Part shown: piece by piece, positions 19,157 to 27,461 of the stretch | Layout: every line of letters begins with the position of its first letter | How positions within the stretch are numbered: the stretch's first letter is position 1 | DNA from: Streptomyces barkulensis | GTDB taxonomy: Bacteria > Actinomycetota > Actinomycetes > Streptomycetales > Streptomycetaceae | Length of the DNA stretch: 64,000 nt | NCBI RefSeq assembly: GCF_002843305.1 | Contig: NZ_PGSG01000118.1 | Coordinates: forward strand, 680-64,679 | Reading direction: 5' to 3' | Notes under the pieces: model-generated | What the model saw: only the letters and a program-made list of their open reading frames with translations | The model's database searches: none | Told to the model about the DNA's origin: nothing | Position numbers and translations under genes: made by a program

Positions 19157-20178
19157 TGGCGGCGGACGGAGTGATCCACGTCGTCGGTCTGCACAAGCGG
19201 TTCGGAGCCGTCCAGGCCCTCCGGGGCGTGGACCTGACCGTGGCCCGGGGCGAGGTCATGGGGCTCCTGGGACACAACGGGGCGGGGAAGACCACCCTCG
19301 TCAACATCCTGTCCACCCTGATGCCCCCTACGGCGGGTACGGCCTCGGTCGCCGGCTTCGACGTGGCCGGGCGCCCGGAGGAGGTGCGCCGCCGCATCGG
19401 GGTCACGGGACAGTTCGCCTCGCTCGACGAACAGCTGTCCGGCCACGACAACCTCGTCCTGGTCGCCCGTCTGTGCGGAGCCTCCCGGGCGCGGGCCGGA
19501 CGACGGGCGGACGAACTGCTGGAGGCCTTCGGGCTCGGTGACGCCGGCAAGCGGAAGGCGGTGACCTACTCGGGAGGCATGCGCCGCCGGCTGGATCTGG
19601 CACTGGGACTGGTCGGACGCCCCGAGATCCTGTTCCTGGACGAGCCGACCGTCGGGCTGGACCCTCCCAGCCGCATCGGGCTGTGGGAGATGGTCGGGGA
19701 ACTCACCCGCGGCGGTACGACCGTCCTGCTCACCACGCAGTACCTGGAGGAGGCGGACCGGCTCGCCGACCGCATCACCGTCCTGGAGGCCGGCCGGGTC
19801 CTCGTCTCCGGGACGGCGGCCGAGCTGAAGTCGCGGGCCGGCGGTGGTTTCATCTCCTTCAGGCTGGAAGCGCACGGGGATCCGGCCGTGGCCGCCGAAG
19901 CCCTGCGCCTGGCCGGGCTCCCCCCGGGCGCGGAGACCGCGCGGGGCGAGCTGACCGTACCGGCGGAGGGTTCCGCGGACCTGGCCACGGTGATCCGGGT
20001 GCTGGACGCCGTCGGGCAGAACGTGACCGAGATCCGCCACTCGGAGCCCTCCCTGGACGACGTCTACCTCGCTCTGACCGGCGCGCGGTCCCGTGATCTT
20101 GTACCGGCGGGGCCGCCGCGCCGGGCGGGCGTCGCGAGGGCGCGGCGGCACACCGCGGACCCGCGGGAGACCGTGTGA
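19156..20178 (+). CDS. ABC transporter ATP-binding protein, DrrA-like (LptM/DptM-like)
   Basis: This 340-aa cytoplasmic ATPase powers an ABC-2 type exporter. Walker A (GHNGAGKTT, near residue 40), the Q-loop, the signature YSGGMRRRLDLAL, Walker B (ILFLDEPT) and a C-terminal extension found in DrrA-type drug-export ATPases are all present. It overlaps the previous stop by one base and the permease start by four, so the two subunits are co-translated. The location at the end of the lipopeptide tailoring genes suggests export of the product and self-resistance, as proposed for dptMN and lptMN. Confidence 0.92.
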   Translation: MAADGVIHVVGLHKRFGAVQALRGVDLTVARGEVMGLLGHNGAGKTTLVNILSTLMPPTAGTASVAGFDVAGRPEEVRRRIGVTGQFASLDEQLSGHDNLVLVARLCGASRARAGRRADELLEAFGLGDAGKRKAVTYSGGMRRRLDLALGLVGRPEILFLDEPTVGLDPPSRIGLWEMVGELTRGGTTVLLTTQYLEEADRLADRITVLEAGRVLVSGTAAELKSRAGGGFISFRLEAHGDPAVAAEALRLAGLPPGAETARGELTVPAEGSADLATVIRVLDAVGQNVTEIRHSEPSLDDVYLALTGARSRDLVPAGPPRRAGVARARRHTADPRETV

Positions 20179-21023
20179 ACGGGCCGCGGACGACGGCGCC
20201 CCCGGCCGGCCTCCCGGCACGGCCGCACGGCCCGCGCCGGGAGCCGGCGGGCAGGGCCGCGCAGCTGTGGGTCCTCACCGTCCGTCAGATCCGCCTGGTG
20301 TACGCCGACAGCAGGGTCGTGCTGTTCAGCGTGGCCCAGCCGGTGGTGATGCTGTTGCTGATCAGCCAGGTCTTCGGCAGCCTGGCGGACCGGTCGATCC
20401 TTCCGCGGGGCGTGTCCTACATCGAGTTCCTCCTGCCGGCCCTGCTGGTCACCACCGGGATCGGCACTTCGCAGTCCGCGGGAGTGGGCCTGGTGCGGGA
20501 CATGGAGGGCGGGATGGTGCGCCGCTTCCGCGTGCTCCCGCTGTCGCTGCCGCTGGTTCTGGTGGCGCGATCGATCGCCGACCTGACCCGCTCGGGGATG
20601 CAACTGCTGGTCCTGGTGGTCAGCGGCCACCTGCTGTTCGGGTACCGGGCCGGGGGAGGGGCGGGGGGCCTGGTGGCGGCGCTGCTGCTGTCCACTCTGG
20701 TGATCTGGGCCCTGATCTGGATCTTCATAGCCCTGGCCGCGTGGCTGCGCAAGGTGGAGGTGCTTTCCAGCATCGGCTTCTTCGTCAACTTTCCGCTGAT
20801 GTTCGCCTCCAGCGCGTTCGTGCCGACCGAGGTGCTGCCCGGCTGGCTGGCCGCCGTCGCCACCGTCAACCCCGTGAGCCACGCGGTGGAGGCGTCCCGT
20901 GGCCTCGCGCTCGAAGGGCAGGCCGGAAGCGAGGTGCCGGCGGCGCTGTGCGCGGGCCTGGGGCTGATGCTGGCGATGATGCTGCTCGCCTTCCGGGCCT
21001 TCCGCCGACCGCCCGAGGAGTGA
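20175..21023 (+). CDS. ABC-2 type transporter permease, DrrB-like (LptN/DptN-like)
   Basis: This 282-aa integral membrane protein has about six hydrophobic helices and the DrrB/ABC-2 family ending, with VNPVSHAVEASRG near residue 235. The GTG start overlaps the ATPase stop in a GTGA junction. With the ATPase it should form an exporter for the lipopeptide. It is the last plus-strand gene of this operon, and the next gene is on the opposite strand 10 bases away. Confidence 0.92.
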   Translation: MNGPRTTAPPAGLPARPHGPRREPAGRAAQLWVLTVRQIRLVYADSRVVLFSVAQPVVMLLLISQVFGSLADRSILPRGVSYIEFLLPALLVTTGIGTSQSAGVGLVRDMEGGMVRRFRVLPLSLPLVLVARSIADLTRSGMQLLVLVVSGHLLFGYRAGGGAGGLVAALLLSTLVIWALIWIFIALAAWLRKVEVLSSIGFFVNFPLMFASSAFVPTEVLPGWLAAVATVNPVSHAVEASRGLALEGQAGSEVPAALCAGLGLMLAMMLLAFRAFRRPPEE

Positions 21024-21033
21024 CCGCATCCGG

Positions 21034-21651
21034 TCAGAGCACGGAACGACGCCTCCTGCGCCACCACACGATGCCGATCGTCAGGACCGCCGCCACGCCC
21101 AGCAGTACCCACAGGATCCTGGTGATCGTGGCCTCGGCCTCGCGCACGGAGGCCGAGGCCAGCGCCCCAGCCGACACGTAGAGGGCGGACCACATCGAGG
21201 CTCCGGCGAGGGAGGCGGGAAGGAAGCGGATGTAGCGGACCGAGCCCACCCCGGCGGTCGCCGGAGTGAGGGTGCGGACGACGGGCAGCAGCCTGGTCAG
21301 GAAGACGGCGGCCGCTCCGTGCCGGTGGAAGAGAGTCTGGGCGCGGTCCCAGTGCCGCTGGCCGATCCGCCGGACCAGACGTGTCTCGCGCAGCCGCTCC
21401 CCGTAGCGGATACCGAGGAAGTACCCGAGGTGGTCACCGGCCGAACTGCTGACCGCCACGACGAGGAAGAGGGTCAGCAGTGAACGTGTCCCCTCCGTTC
21501 CGGCGCTCAGCACCAGTACCGCGACCTCGCCGGGGACGAACATGCCCGCCCCGAGACCGGATTCCGCGAAGGCGAACACCGAGGCTAATGCGAACCTGGA
21601 GGTCGGATCCATCTCCGACACCGCTGTCAGTACATCGTGGATCCATGCCAT
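21034..21651 (-). CDS. DedA-family membrane protein
   Basis: This 205-aa protein has four to five hydrophobic segments and DedA hallmarks: FAESGLGAGMFVPGE near residue 30 and TRLLPVVRTLTPATAG near residue 120. DedA (SNARE-associated/VTT) proteins are membrane transporters or scramblases linked with undecaprenyl-phosphate or phospholipid handling and membrane potential. The only in-frame ATG that gives a normal N-terminus is at 21651, with GAGGAGAGG about 15 bases before it. It is convergent with the exporter operon. Because calcium-dependent lipopeptides act at membranes or undecaprenyl carriers, a self-protection role is possible, but nothing in the sequence proves a link. Confidence 0.85.
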   Translation of the reverse strand: MAWIHDVLTAVSEMDPTSRFALASVFAFAESGLGAGMFVPGEVAVLVLSAGTEGTRSLLTLFLVVAVSSSAGDHLGYFLGIRYGERLRETRLVRRIGQRHWDRAQTLFHRHGAAAVFLTRLLPVVRTLTPATAGVGSVRYIRFLPASLAGASMWSALYVSAGALASASVREAEATITRILWVLLGVAAVLTIGIVWWRRRRRSVL

Positions 21652-22384
21652 GGCAGTTCTGGGCCGCCTCTCCTCAAACGTGTTGCTCGGGTACGTTTTC
21701 CGCCGCGCGGGATGTGAACACCGGTTCCGGTGATGCCCGCTCCCCGGAACCGCCGCGACTCTCCCCGGGAGAGTCGAAACGATTTTCGGACGGACGTCGA
21801 ATGAAGGGATCCCATGTGGCATGAGTCGTCCCGACTTTCGTGTGGACCGGGGTCCCGCGCTCGGGTGGACAGTTGAGCGGATTCCCGCTTCTGCCGGAAA
21901 CACCCCCGTCCGAGGGGGAGTCTGTCCGGGAGGGGGTGAATATGCGCCAATGTACCAGGCGGTCCACCGGAGTGTCTCCCGCTGCGGGGCGCCCCATCTC
22001 CCGGGCCCGGTTCCCGCCGTCCTGAGTCCGCGGGGTGTGAACGGCCACGGAATGAGCCGGCCCGGAAAATCCCCGCGGAGATGAACCGCGGTTCGCCGGG
22101 CTCGTGCGGCCGGCGGCAAGGAGAAAGGAGCGTCCCGCTCGCCGCGGGTAATCGAAGGAAATCCTTCACCGAAAGCGCTCTTGACGGGGAATGGAACTCC
22201 TGACAGGGTGCAACGGTGCCACTGCGGACCGGATTTGCAGTGCGCCGGTTTCCCGGAATTCCGTCGGTCGTGCATGTCCGTGCCGGTGGACGGGGCTGCG
22301 GGCCGTTTGCGGGCAGCGGAGTACATCTGCCTCGCACACGGTACGGGTGATCGGCGATGAGACCCATCGAATGACCGGAATCGA
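21652..22384. other. 733-bp non-coding region between dedA and the methyltransferase
   Basis: No convincing gene is seen here; small open frames of 60-125 codons occur on both strands but lack family features. The region is noticeably less GC-rich from about 22150 to 22400, as promoters often are. It should hold the dedA promoter on the left and the methyltransferase promoter on the right. Confidence 0.6.
21757..21775. promoter_or_regulatory. 19-bp palindrome upstream of dedA, possible operator
   Basis: The sequence GACTCTCCCCGGGAGAGTC has nine-base arms around one central base. It lies 106-124 bases before the dedA start. It may be an operator or a hairpin in a leader; no binding family is recognised. 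Confidence 0.4.
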
Positions 22385-23434
22385 ATGACCGGATTGGTGG
22401 AAATGCAGGCGGACATATTGGCGGAGACGGATTCCTACCTGCCGTCCATGACCCTCGAAGAATATCTGCGCGATGTGGTGCCGGCCCAGAAGGTCCTGAA
22501 GGCGACCGTGGACTTCGGCCGCCCGGGTGCCGACAAGGCGCTGAGGGCACTGGCGGCCACGACCACGGAATTCGACTCCGACGACACCGGACGCGGTGAC
22601 TCCTACCGCCGGGCCCAGCAGGACCCGTCGGTCCGCTGGCGGGGCATGCGGCAACTCCTGGAGTGGGCCGCCCCGCCGGAGGCGGCGCGGCCCCGCACCG
22701 TCCTGGACGTTCTCGGCGGGGACGGGACCGTCGCGCGTGCCGTCCACGAGTACGCCCCCGACCTGCGTGGCCGTCTGAACATCCTGACGGGGGACCTCTC
22801 CGGCGACATGGTCGAACGAGCCCTCGCCCGGGGCCTGCCCGCCGTCCGGCAGGCGGCGGACCACCTCTTCCTGGGGGACGGCACGGTCGATGCGACGCTG
22901 CTCGCCTACGGAACCCACCACATCGCCCCGCAGGACAGACTCAACGCGGTCACCGAGGCCCTGCGCGTCGTCAGGCCCGGGGGCCGGGTCGTCCTGCACG
23001 ACTTCGACACCACCAGCCCCATGGCGGAATTCTTCGCCGATGTCGTTCACCCCCACACCGCGGCGGGCCACGACTACCCGCACTTCTCACGCGAGTCGCT
23101 GGCCGGACTCTTCGAGGAGGCGGGAGCACCGGCGCGCGTCGTCGACATGTACGACCCGCTGGTCGTCCGCGGCGGCACGGAGGAGGAGGCGCGGCGGCGC
23201 ATGTGCGCGTATGTCGCCGACATGTACGGAGTCGGGGAGTACTTCGGCACGCTGGGCGGGACCGACGCCTGCTGGCGGGTTCTGGAGCGGTACTTCGGAC
23301 ACGAGGAGTACCTTGCGGGCCTGCCCGCGGAAACCGGCTTCCCCCCGGCCCCCTTCGTCCACCGCTCGCAGGGCGTGTACGCCGCCGAGTTGCCCCGTGC
23401 GGCGATGGTCGCGGTCGCGCGCAGAGCCGTGTGA
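22385..23434 (+). CDS. SAM-dependent methyltransferase, GlmT/DptI/LptI-like (3-methylglutamate formation)
   Basis: This 349-aa protein has a class I methyltransferase core: motif I VLDVLGGDGTVARA near residue 105, a helical N-terminal cap, and a Rossmann strand order ending with GGRVVLHDFD. GlmT, DptI and LptI methylate 2-oxoglutarate, which is then transaminated to 3-methylglutamate for the penultimate module. Length and cluster position fit, and the penultimate A domain here reads like a methylGlu pocket, so that function is favoured; family placement is by eye. The start is unsure: the ATG at 22385 has no clear ribosome site, while an in-frame ATG eight codons later has GGTGG upstream. It is transcribed alone from the region upstream. 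Confidence 0.75.
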   Translation: MTGLVEMQADILAETDSYLPSMTLEEYLRDVVPAQKVLKATVDFGRPGADKALRALAATTTEFDSDDTGRGDSYRRAQQDPSVRWRGMRQLLEWAAPPEAARPRTVLDVLGGDGTVARAVHEYAPDLRGRLNILTGDLSGDMVERALARGLPAVRQAADHLFLGDGTVDATLLAYGTHHIAPQDRLNAVTEALRVVRPGGRVVLHDFDTTSPMAEFFADVVHPHTAAGHDYPHFSRESLAGLFEEAGAPARVVDMYDPLVVRGGTEEEARRRMCAYVADMYGVGEYFGTLGGTDACWRVLERYFGHEEYLAGLPAETGFPPAPFVHRSQGVYAAELPRAAMVAVARRAV

Positions 23435-23576
23435 CCACATGGCCGGAAACCCCTTCGAAGCGGGCGGCGGCCGCTCGTCGGCCGACCGGGGCCGCCGGGA
23501 ACCCGCGCGGCCGCCGGGAGCCACGGCGGCCGAGGAGGCCGAGGAGGCTGAGGAGGCCGGGGTGTGCCCGGCACCG

Positions 23577-24488
23577 TCACGACCCCGCCCGTTGTGGCGC
23601 CGCACCGTCGACGGGGACGCCCAGCCGGCCGGCCACGGTGGTGAGGGCCGCCCCCAGCGGGAGCGCGACCCGGGTGAGGGCGTGCCGGTCGCCCCGGGTC
23701 GGATCCCGGTTGACGATCAGCACCGGCTTTCCCTCGTCGGCCGCCTGGCGGACGAACCGGAGCCCGGACATCACCGTCAGCGAGGAGCCCAGGACCAGCA
23801 GCGAGGACGCCTCGCGGACCAGCCTGCGGCAGTGCTCGACCCGCGGTGGCGGAACGGTCTCGCCGAAGAACACCACATCCGGTTTGAGGACGCCGCCGCA
23901 GACCGCGCAGGGCACCACGGAGAAGTCCCCGACCTGTTCGTCGGTGAGGTCGGCGTCACCGTCCGGGTTGATCCCCGCGGCCACCGGCTCGAAGCCGGCG
24001 TTGGCCTCCTCCAGCCGCCGGGCGAGTTCGCTGCGCGGGCCGAGGGCGCCGCAGGACAGGCAGACGACCCGGGCCAGACTTCCGTGGAGCTCCACGACCC
24101 CCTCGCTGCCGGCGGCCTGGTGCAGGCCGTCGACGTTCTGGGTGATCACACCCGAGAGCAGCCCGTGCCGCCCGAGGGCGGCCACGGCCCGGTGCCCGGC
24201 GTTGGGGCGGGCGCGGCCGAAGGTGCGCCAGCCGAGATGGCTGCGCGCCCAGTACCGGCGCCGGGCCCGGGCACTGGCGGTGAAGTCCTGGTAGGTCATC
24301 GGAGTGTGCCTGCTCAGACTTCCGTCCACGCCCCGGTAGTCGGGGATCCCCGACTCCGTGGAGATGCCCGCCCCGCTGAGCACCAGCACACCGCCGGTGC
24401 TCAGCGCATCGGCGACCGGCGCCAGGTCCGTGGTGCCCGGCGGCAGGTCCCCGGTGGGTGTCCAGCTCAAGGTGGGGCGTACGCGCAT
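23577..24488 (-). CDS. Sir2-family NAD-dependent protein deacylase (sirtuin)
   Basis: This 303-aa protein removes acyl groups from lysines using NAD. Sirtuin motifs are clear: GAGISTESGIPDYRG near residue 42, TQNVDGLH near residue 120, catalytic His in LHGS, two CxxC zinc pairs (CLSCG and CAVCGG), FFGE and GSSL. The ATG at 24488 begins a typical actinobacterial sirtuin N-terminus. It is convergent with the methyltransferase gene and appears unrelated to the clusters at either side, marking the border of the lipopeptide cluster. Confidence 0.93.
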   Translation of the reverse strand: MRVRPTLSWTPTGDLPPGTTDLAPVADALSTGGVLVLSGAGISTESGIPDYRGVDGSLSRHTPMTYQDFTASARARRRYWARSHLGWRTFGRARPNAGHRAVAALGRHGLLSGVITQNVDGLHQAAGSEGVVELHGSLARVVCLSCGALGPRSELARRLEEANAGFEPVAAGINPDGDADLTDEQVGDFSVVPCAVCGGVLKPDVVFFGETVPPPRVEHCRRLVREASSLLVLGSSLTVMSGLRFVRQAADEGKPVLIVNRDPTRGDRHALTRVALPLGAALTTVAGRLGVPVDGAAPQRAGS

Positions 24489-24609
24489 GTCGCCAGGGTA
24501 CGGAACGGGCCGCGTCCGGTCGCTCCCACCGGTCGGCGGACGGGCGGAAAGGAGGACGGGGCAGGGGAAACGGGCGCCAGGGAAGCCGGCGCCGGCCCAG
24601 CCCCGGTCA

Positions 24610-24788
24610 ACTGGTTCGACACCGTCAACGAGACCCAGGTGCTCGCCGGCCAGCGGGAGTTCCGGGGACTCCTCGGACAGGCCGGCATCCCGCACGAGTG
24701 GCACGAGGAGCCCGGCGGGCACGTATTCCGCGACTACATGTTCCGGCGCGACCTCGACGGCATCATCGCCCGACTCCGCAGGGCGTAG
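24610..24788 (+). pseudogene. Remnant of an esterase C-terminus
   Basis: About 59 codons read WFDTVNETQVLAGQREF and continue to PGGHVFRDYMF and IIARLRRA before a TAG stop. This resembles the last part of a tributyrin-esterase-type alpha/beta hydrolase, including the loop before and around the catalytic His (GGH). No upstream catalytic serine or start exists; the preceding DNA is the sirtuin promoter region. It is best explained as a relic left by deletion, though a tiny separate gene cannot be excluded. Confidence 0.5.
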
Positions 24789-24906
24789 CCGGCCGGGCGG
24801 TGACGCGACGGGCCCGGCCGGGTGGTCCGCAGTGCCGTGACGGGGGAGCGTCCGCGGAGCCGTCCGCGGGTCCGTCGAAGGGGCGCGGCGTCCGGGGGTG
24901 TCCGGG

Positions 24907-24938
24907 CAGCGCCCTGTCAGTTCAGCAGCAGGGCGCTG
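24907..24938 (-). terminator. Stem-loop at the end of the lanthipeptide operon
   Basis: Perfect 10-base arms (CAGCGCCCTG and CAGGGCGCTG) surround a 12-base loop that includes the lanC stop codon. It is placed to end the minus-strand operon. No T-run follows. Confidence 0.5.
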
Positions 24939-26278
24939 TCCCACGACGTCGCCGGCGCGGCCCCCGTGGCGTAGGTGTGAAGGGCCAGGGCGATCCCCGC
25001 GGCTCCTTCCAGGAACCCGGGGCGGTCGAGGTCGCGCGGCGCGAGCGTGTGGCGGTACCGGTAGCCGAACGGCGCCCCCGCGTCGAACCGGTCCACGACC
25101 CGCGCCGCCAGTGCGTCGGCGTCAGCCCGGTAGTCCTGGTCGGGGCTGTCGTGTGCCATGCGCAGCACGATCTGGAGCAGCCCCGCCCAGCCGTGACAGA
25201 GCGCGGAGTCGCGGACCAGTTCATCGCGCGCCGCGGCCAGCGCGCCGCGGACGGCGGCATGGGCGTCGGCCCGCCAGTCCGCACGGTCCAGCGCGACGCC
25301 CGCCAGGTGGACGGCACGCGCCGTGCCCGCGGCCCCGTAGCACCACGAGTCCCGTCCGCGCCCGGGCAGCTCTCCTCCCTTGAGGCAGGTCAGTGTCACC
25401 AGATGCGGCCAGCGCGGTCCGGCCCCGTCGGTCGTGCGCCAGTGGGACAGCAGCGCCATGATCCGCTCGATGGCCTCGTCCTGGCGGGCCACCCGGAACC
25501 CGGCCCGCCGGGCGACGGAGAGGAGCGCCAAGGGCCCGCAGACGCCGTGTGCGAGGCCGATGTTGAGATGCTCCGCCAACCCGTGCTCCAGACCGTCGGT
25601 GATCCACCACGCGGGCAGCCGGGTCCCGTGTCGCGTGACCTCGTCCGCGGTGGCCACCGCCACCAGTGACTCGAGGACCTCGGCCAGTGCGTCCCCCGCC
25701 GCCTGCCGTGCCTCCGGTTCGGCCGCCGACTCGTACCGGGCGAGCAGATAGCGGCCGATCCCGGCGGTGCCGCCGAGAACGTCGTACCGGTCCCAGGCGC
25801 CCACCGGTTCGCCGGCGTGCACCCTGTGCAGATCGGCTCGCGCGCGCTCGCGCGCCTGGTCGGTGATGTGCCGGTCCAGCCCGGACAGCATGCCGGCGTA
25901 GCCGCCGAATCCGGTGGCCGCGGCCTGCCCGGCGAACGCGAGTGCGACCATGCCGCCGAACAGCGACTGGGGCAGCAGCCGGATGCCGCTGCCGAGGGCC
26001 GCGGACAGGTGCGCGTGCGCCCGGCCGCGCGACCTCGGTGTGCGTACGGCCAGTTCCGAGAACAGCAGGCTTACTCCGGGGTGGCCGTCGGAGAGCAGAA
26101 GGGGATCCCACACGGGCTGCGGATCGCCCGGATAGCGCATGAGGTTGTCCGGCGCGCCCGCGGCCTGTGCCACCCGGCCCGGATCGGCGAGCCGTTCGGC
26201 GATCTCGGCCACGATCCCGGCGGCCGCCTCCCGGTGGGCCGGGGCCCGGTCAGCGGGGGTCGAGACGGATGACGGCAC
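24917..26278 (-). CDS. Stand-alone lanthionine synthetase C-like cyclase (LanC)
   Basis: This 453-aa protein matches LanC cyclases, zinc enzymes that add Cys thiols to dehydroalanine or dehydrobutyrine to close lanthionine rings. Zinc ligands are visible in SWCYGAAG (Cys) and ALCHGWAG (Cys-His), and the proton-shuttle His in GLAHGVCG corresponds to His212 of NisC. Several toroid Gly repeats are present. The GTG at 26278 has GGAGAG seven bases upstream and overlaps the cupin gene by 29 bases. It is a separate protein as in class I systems, yet the partner dehydratase here is of the LanM type. It is the last gene of an operon beginning with the precursor at 31451. Confidence 0.9.
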   Translation of the reverse strand: MPSSVSTPADRAPAHREAAAGIVAEIAERLADPGRVAQAAGAPDNLMRYPGDPQPVWDPLLLSDGHPGVSLLFSELAVRTPRSRGRAHAHLSAALGSGIRLLPQSLFGGMVALAFAGQAAATGFGGYAGMLSGLDRHITDQARERARADLHRVHAGEPVGAWDRYDVLGGTAGIGRYLLARYESAAEPEARQAAGDALAEVLESLVAVATADEVTRHGTRLPAWWITDGLEHGLAEHLNIGLAHGVCGPLALLSVARRAGFRVARQDEAIERIMALLSHWRTTDGAGPRWPHLVTLTCLKGGELPGRGRDSWCYGAAGTARAVHLAGVALDRADWRADAHAAVRGALAAARDELVRDSALCHGWAGLLQIVLRMAHDSPDQDYRADADALAARVVDRFDAGAPFGYRYRHTLAPRDLDRPGFLEGAAGIALALHTYATGAAPATSWDSALLLN

Positions 26279-27461
26279 GGAAACTCTCCAGTTCCTGCAG
26301 CAGATGACGGACCTCCGCGCGCCGGTGCGCGGGCAGGTCACCGACGCGCACCACCTCGCCGGCGTCCAGCCGGCCCAGCACCTCGGCGGCCTCGAGGCCG
26401 GCGGTGCCGGACGAGACGTTGCCGTTCGCCGCGTACCTGCGGGCGCCCTCGCCGGGCGCGGCCAGCAGGGGCGCACACGCCCGGACGGGGGTGTCGTCGT
26501 CCAGCGGCCGCGGTTTCGCGGGCGGCTCGGTCGGCCAGAACCCGCCGGCCGTTTCGACCCGCAGGGCCAAAGCGGTGGCCCGGTCGGTGAACCGGTCCTC
26601 GTCCAGGCAGTGCGCGAACGCGTCCAGGGCGTCGCCGAGGGCGGTGGGCAGCTCGCCCGACAACTGCCCGTCCGGACCGGCGTCCGGGGTGAACAACGGC
26701 GCCGTCGCCCGCGGACGGGTGCCCCGCAGCAGATCCTTGATCTCGTAGTACGGCCGGTGTTCACGGCGGGGGATCCCCACGTTGACGCTGGTCGCGGGCT
26801 CGTCGCCGGCGCTCTCCCCGACGTGGTGGTACCGCGACGGCCAGTACAGCAGGTCCCCCGGCTCGACCTCGGCGACGAAGGAGGAGTCCAGGTAAGGCCG
26901 GTAGTCCAGCACCGTGTGCACCGGCTCGGTCCACGGGCGCTCGTCCCAGAACCGCATCCGCTTGGTGCCCCGTACGCAGAACATGAACGTGGCGAAGCGG
27001 TCCTGGTGCACGCCGACGGGACTGTGCTCGTAGGAGCCGTGGAACATCGTGGAGCCCGCGCTGTGCGCGGGCCGGCCGACGCGCTCCCACAGGCCGGCGT
27101 AGAACCGCTGCGCACGCTCCCACAGGGGGTGGGAGAACGCGTGGAACAGGTGGACCACGAGGGCGTAACGCTGTCCCTCCAGCCGCTCGGCCATACGCCG
27201 CTCGTAGCCGTCGAACGAACGGTCCGACCGTTTTGGCAGGCAGTCGCGCGGCTGTGTCTGCTGCCGCCGCTCGACGAGGAGCTGGACATTGCGCGGCACG
27301 GCGAGCGGGTGCGGCGGCAGGGTGCCCAGCACGGCGGACTCGAACACCTCCGCCTCCGCGAAGGGCCCACTGCCGACGCCCTTGTACAGCACGGGTCCGC
27401 GGTCCCAGAACCGGTCGACGAAGACGTCCCAGTCCAGCGACTTCTCCACGGTCAGTGTCAT
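26250..27461 (-). CDS. ROX/Cupin_4-like Fe(II)/2-oxoglutarate oxygenase (JmjC fold)
   Basis: This 403-aa protein resembles bacterial and eukaryotic ribosomal oxygenases of the Cupin_4 family, which hydroxylate Arg or His side chains in proteins. GVHQDRFATFMFCVRG supplies the HxD iron ligands near residue 155, and GDLLYWPSRYHHVGES supplies the distal His. A C-terminal part containing NGNV and VLGRLDAGEVVRVGDLP resembles the winged-helix end of ROX proteins. The ATG overlaps the upstream stop by four bases. Sitting between a dehydratase and LanC, it is inferred to hydroxylate the peptide of this cluster. No experiment on a close relative is known to me. Confidence 0.75.
   Translation of the reverse strand: MTLTVEKSLDWDVFVDRFWDRGPVLYKGVGSGPFAEAEVFESAVLGTLPPHPLAVPRNVQLLVERRQQTQPRDCLPKRSDRSFDGYERRMAERLEGQRYALVVHLFHAFSHPLWERAQRFYAGLWERVGRPAHSAGSTMFHGSYEHSPVGVHQDRFATFMFCVRGTKRMRFWDERPWTEPVHTVLDYRPYLDSSFVAEVEPGDLLYWPSRYHHVGESAGDEPATSVNVGIPRREHRPYYEIKDLLRGTRPRATAPLFTPDAGPDGQLSGELPTALGDALDAFAHCLDEDRFTDRATALALRVETAGGFWPTEPPAKPRPLDDDTPVRACAPLLAAPGEGARRYAANGNVSSGTAGLEAAEVLGRLDAGEVVRVGDLPAHRRAEVRHLLQELESFRAVIRLDPR

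Noticed and set aside
21821..22084. 87-codon open frame in the dedA upstream region
   Set aside because: There is no ribosome site, no recognisable features and a composition like its surroundings.
21652..22384. Possible tRNA or riboswitch in the long gap
   Set aside because: No cloverleaf, anticodon arm or known aptamer pattern could be recognised by eye.
22890..24788. 632-aa plus-strand gene ending in the esterase-like segment
   Set aside because: Most of it is a shadow of the methyltransferase and antisense to the sirtuin; only the last 59 codons look protein-like.
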